NCBI GenBank assembly: GCA_036250195.1
Contig: JAVHZZ010000008.1
Span: forward strand, 5,445,934-5,509,933
From: Mixophyes australis
Taxonomy: Eukaryota; Chordata; Amphibia; Anura; Limnodynastidae
DNA length: 64,000 nucleotides
Direction: 5' to 3'
Shown here: positions 62,216-64,000 of the stretch, piece by piece
How positions within the stretch are numbered: the stretch's first letter is position 1
Layout of the letters: each line of letters starts with the position of its first letter
The notes under the pieces: model-generated
The model's input: only the letters and a program-made list of their open reading frames with translations
What the model was told of the DNA's origin: nothing
Database searches by the model: none
Program-made: the position numbers and the translations under genes

Positions 62216-63955
62216 TCAGGCGGTAAGTGAGGGTAATTTACCCACAGAGGGGGGTCTGATCCCCACTGTGAGTTCCTGTGATTGAATCAAATCCCGTAAT
62301 CGTTTGATCTCCAGTTTCTGCATTTCAATGATCCTGGCCGTCTCTTCCTCGATGTTTAGTCGCAGGACCCCTGGGGAATGCTGGCTGCTAATAGACGACC
62401 CTGTTAGAGAGAACACAGTAAGCTAATATAGTATATCTGGCCTGTTATAGACAGCGATGTTATAGAACACTAGTGCAAAGTGCAGGATTTGTAGAGGGGG
62501 GTTTCCAGGGGCGTAGCTATAATTTAAGACAGTGTTTAGCTGCTCTTTAACTCTCCCTATCCCCATAATATACATGGGCAATGCTGTGTGCACTACTGTT
62601 AGGTGCATGCAGCTCTCCCTTTTCAAGCAGAGCTGTGTGAAGCGGGGGCAGGATCCAGCCACCTCAATTTTCCATTGCCCCAGGCTTGGAGGGGGGTTTC
62701 CAGGCACTAGGAACCGCCCCCCCCCCCCCCCCCCCTCGGTTTGCCTATGAAGCGTAACATAGACTAATAACTGTAAAATAAAAATTACTGGAATAGGAAC
62801 AAAAGTCTGTGTTACCCATTCATTTTAATGAAACAGCAGATGGGCTTGAACAGAACTATAAAATGCTAAAAGAGATTTGCACGCAGGTGTTTTAGAGGGA
62901 GGTGACTTTCCGTCTAGAAAACAGTGGAATTCTAATGTGTTCAACGCTCTTGTATTGTGACATTATCCTGCATGAGGAGCGCGACTCCCCATCCACACCA
63001 GATTCCTGCATGAGGAGCGCGACTCCCCATCCTCACCAGATTCCTGCATGAGGAGCGCGACTCCCCATCCACACCAGATTCCTGCATGAGGAGCGCGACT
63101 CCCCATCCTCACCAGATTCCTGCATGAGGAGCGCGACTCCCCATCCTCACCAGAATCCTGCATGAGGAGCGCGACTCCCCATCCTCACCAGATTCCTGCA
63201 TGAGGAGCGCGACTCCCCATCCTCACCAGATTCCTGCATGAGGAGCGCGACTCCCCATCCTCACCAGATTCCTGCATGAGGAGCGCGACTCCCCATCCTC
63301 ACCAGATTCCTGCATGAGGAGCGCGACTCCCCATCCTCACCAGATTCCTGCATGAGGAGCGCGACTCCCCATCCTCACCAGATTCCTGCATGAGGAGCGC
63401 GACTCCCCATCCTCACCAGATTCCTGCATGAGGAGCGCGACTCCCCATCCACACCAGATTCCTGCATGAGGAGCGCGACTCCCCATCCTCACCAGATTCC
63501 TGCATGAGGAGCGCGACTCCCCATCCTCACCAGAATCCTGCGTGCAGATGAAAACCGCAGCTTTGGAAAACAGCCGAGTGACCTCCCATTGTTACCTTTT
63601 GAGTCCGTCACGCTGCTCTTCCGATTCTTTCGGTCTAATCCGAGCGCCACCTCCAGCTCGTGGACCTTTGTACGACTGACTTTCAGTTCTCGCCGTAATT
63701 CGTTAATTTCCTTAATCAGTGTCACATTTTCCTGCACCAGACAAAGGTGACCTGGTTAGAGGCGTTTGATGGCAGTACATGTTTTCCTATCACCCCAGTA
63801 GCTGTATTTACCTGCATGACGCGCACGTTATCCGCACGGTGAATCTCGGTGTCCTTCACCAGCTTCCGCTGTAACGTGCTCAGGCTGCGTTCCAGATGTT
63901 CCCGCTGCTGGGCGTACTCCCGCTGGATGTCAGCATCTATGCCGACTATTTCTGC
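62216..63955 (-). CDS. CFAP57: CFAP57 (WDR65), last three coding exons
   Basis: Minus-strand exons are 63955-63812 (48 codons), 63731-63596 and 62400-62216, with AG/GT borders and matching phases (0, then 1). They encode the C-terminal coiled coil: DADIQREYAQQREHLERSLS and HRADNVRVMQ; ENVTLIKEINELRRELK; EETARIIEMQKLEIKRLRDL; then a short tail ending KLPSLTA and TGA. These closely match the human CFAP57 C-terminus. CFAP57 is a WD-repeat and coiled-coil protein of motile cilia that helps assemble inner dynein arms. The WD40 half lies beyond the right edge. The last intron (62401-63595) holds a family-G element and a 38-bp minisatellite. Confidence 0.95.
62468..62752 (+). mobile_element. Family-G element in the last CFAP57 intron
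   Basis: A shorter copy lacking the GGGCGTGACC segment, with a 19-bp poly-C before TCGGTTTGCCTATGA. Antisense to CFAP57. Confidence 0.8.
62967..63541. repeat. 38-bp minisatellite, 15 copies, in the last CFAP57 intron
   Basis: The unit is CCTGCATGAGGAGCGCGACT plus CCCCATCCTCACCAGATT. It is almost perfectly homogeneous: the only variants are CCACACC for CCTCACC in three or four units and AGAATCC in two. It contains two CpG per unit (GCGCGA) and begins 55 bp from the exon boundary at 63596. Confidence 0.95.
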
Positions 63956-64000
63956 CTGAAAAACACAGGATTTTAGGAAAACCTCTTGCGTAATATTATT

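Noticed and set aside
63489..63590. CFAP57 frame continuing past 63596 into the minisatellite
   Set aside because: A GTAACA donor follows AAAAG at 63596, and phase 1 matches the terminal exon at 62400.

Overview
The window is vertebrate nuclear DNA, most probably from an anuran amphibian. The evidence is split genes with GT-AG introns, polyA signals and very low coding density. It also holds many copies of tRNA-headed V-SINEs and L2 LINEs that share one 3' tail, and many palindromic DNA-transposon MITEs. No species can be named from the sequence alone.

The gene content matches the human chromosome 1p34.2 block TIE1 / C1orf210 (TEMP) / TMEM125 / CFAP57 in order and relative orientation. A signal-peptide exon on the minus strand at 5.7 kb is the probable first coding exon of TIE1; the rest of that gene lies beyond the left edge. 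A four-coding-exon gene on the plus strand (26.9-32.2 kb) is the TEMP/C1orf210 orthologue, but it carries a leucine-rich-repeat ectodomain that the short mammalian protein lacks. TMEM125 is a single intact coding exon on the minus strand (41.5-42.2 kb), with candidate upstream non-coding exons at 46.9-47.2 kb and 55.8-55.9 kb. The last three coding exons of CFAP57 (minus strand) occupy 62.2-64.0 kb and the gene continues past the right edge.

The rest is repeat-rich. At 1-5.2 kb is a nested pile of L2, V-SINE and Tc1/mariner remnants, including a 0.5-kb inverted duplication around a dead Tc1 transposase. At 6-22 kb are MITEs, a 31-bp and a roughly 21-bp minisatellite, a hAT-like element (14.1-15.0 kb) and a 755-bp LTR-like element with a perfect 5-bp target duplication (19.4-20.2 kb). 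Minisatellites with 28-bp and 24-bp units fill the first two introns of C1orf210, a 29-bp array lies just upstream of the distal TMEM125 promoter candidate, and a 38-bp array sits in the last CFAP57 intron.

The most unusual finding is a pair of 0.7-kb retroposons (42.9-43.7 kb minus, 54.0-54.7 kb plus) that both begin with the 5' end of U2 snRNA, end in an A-rich tail, share an internal module and are flanked by their own target-site duplications. They look like a snRNA-headed SINE family. All element names rest on recognition by eye; no database search was run.
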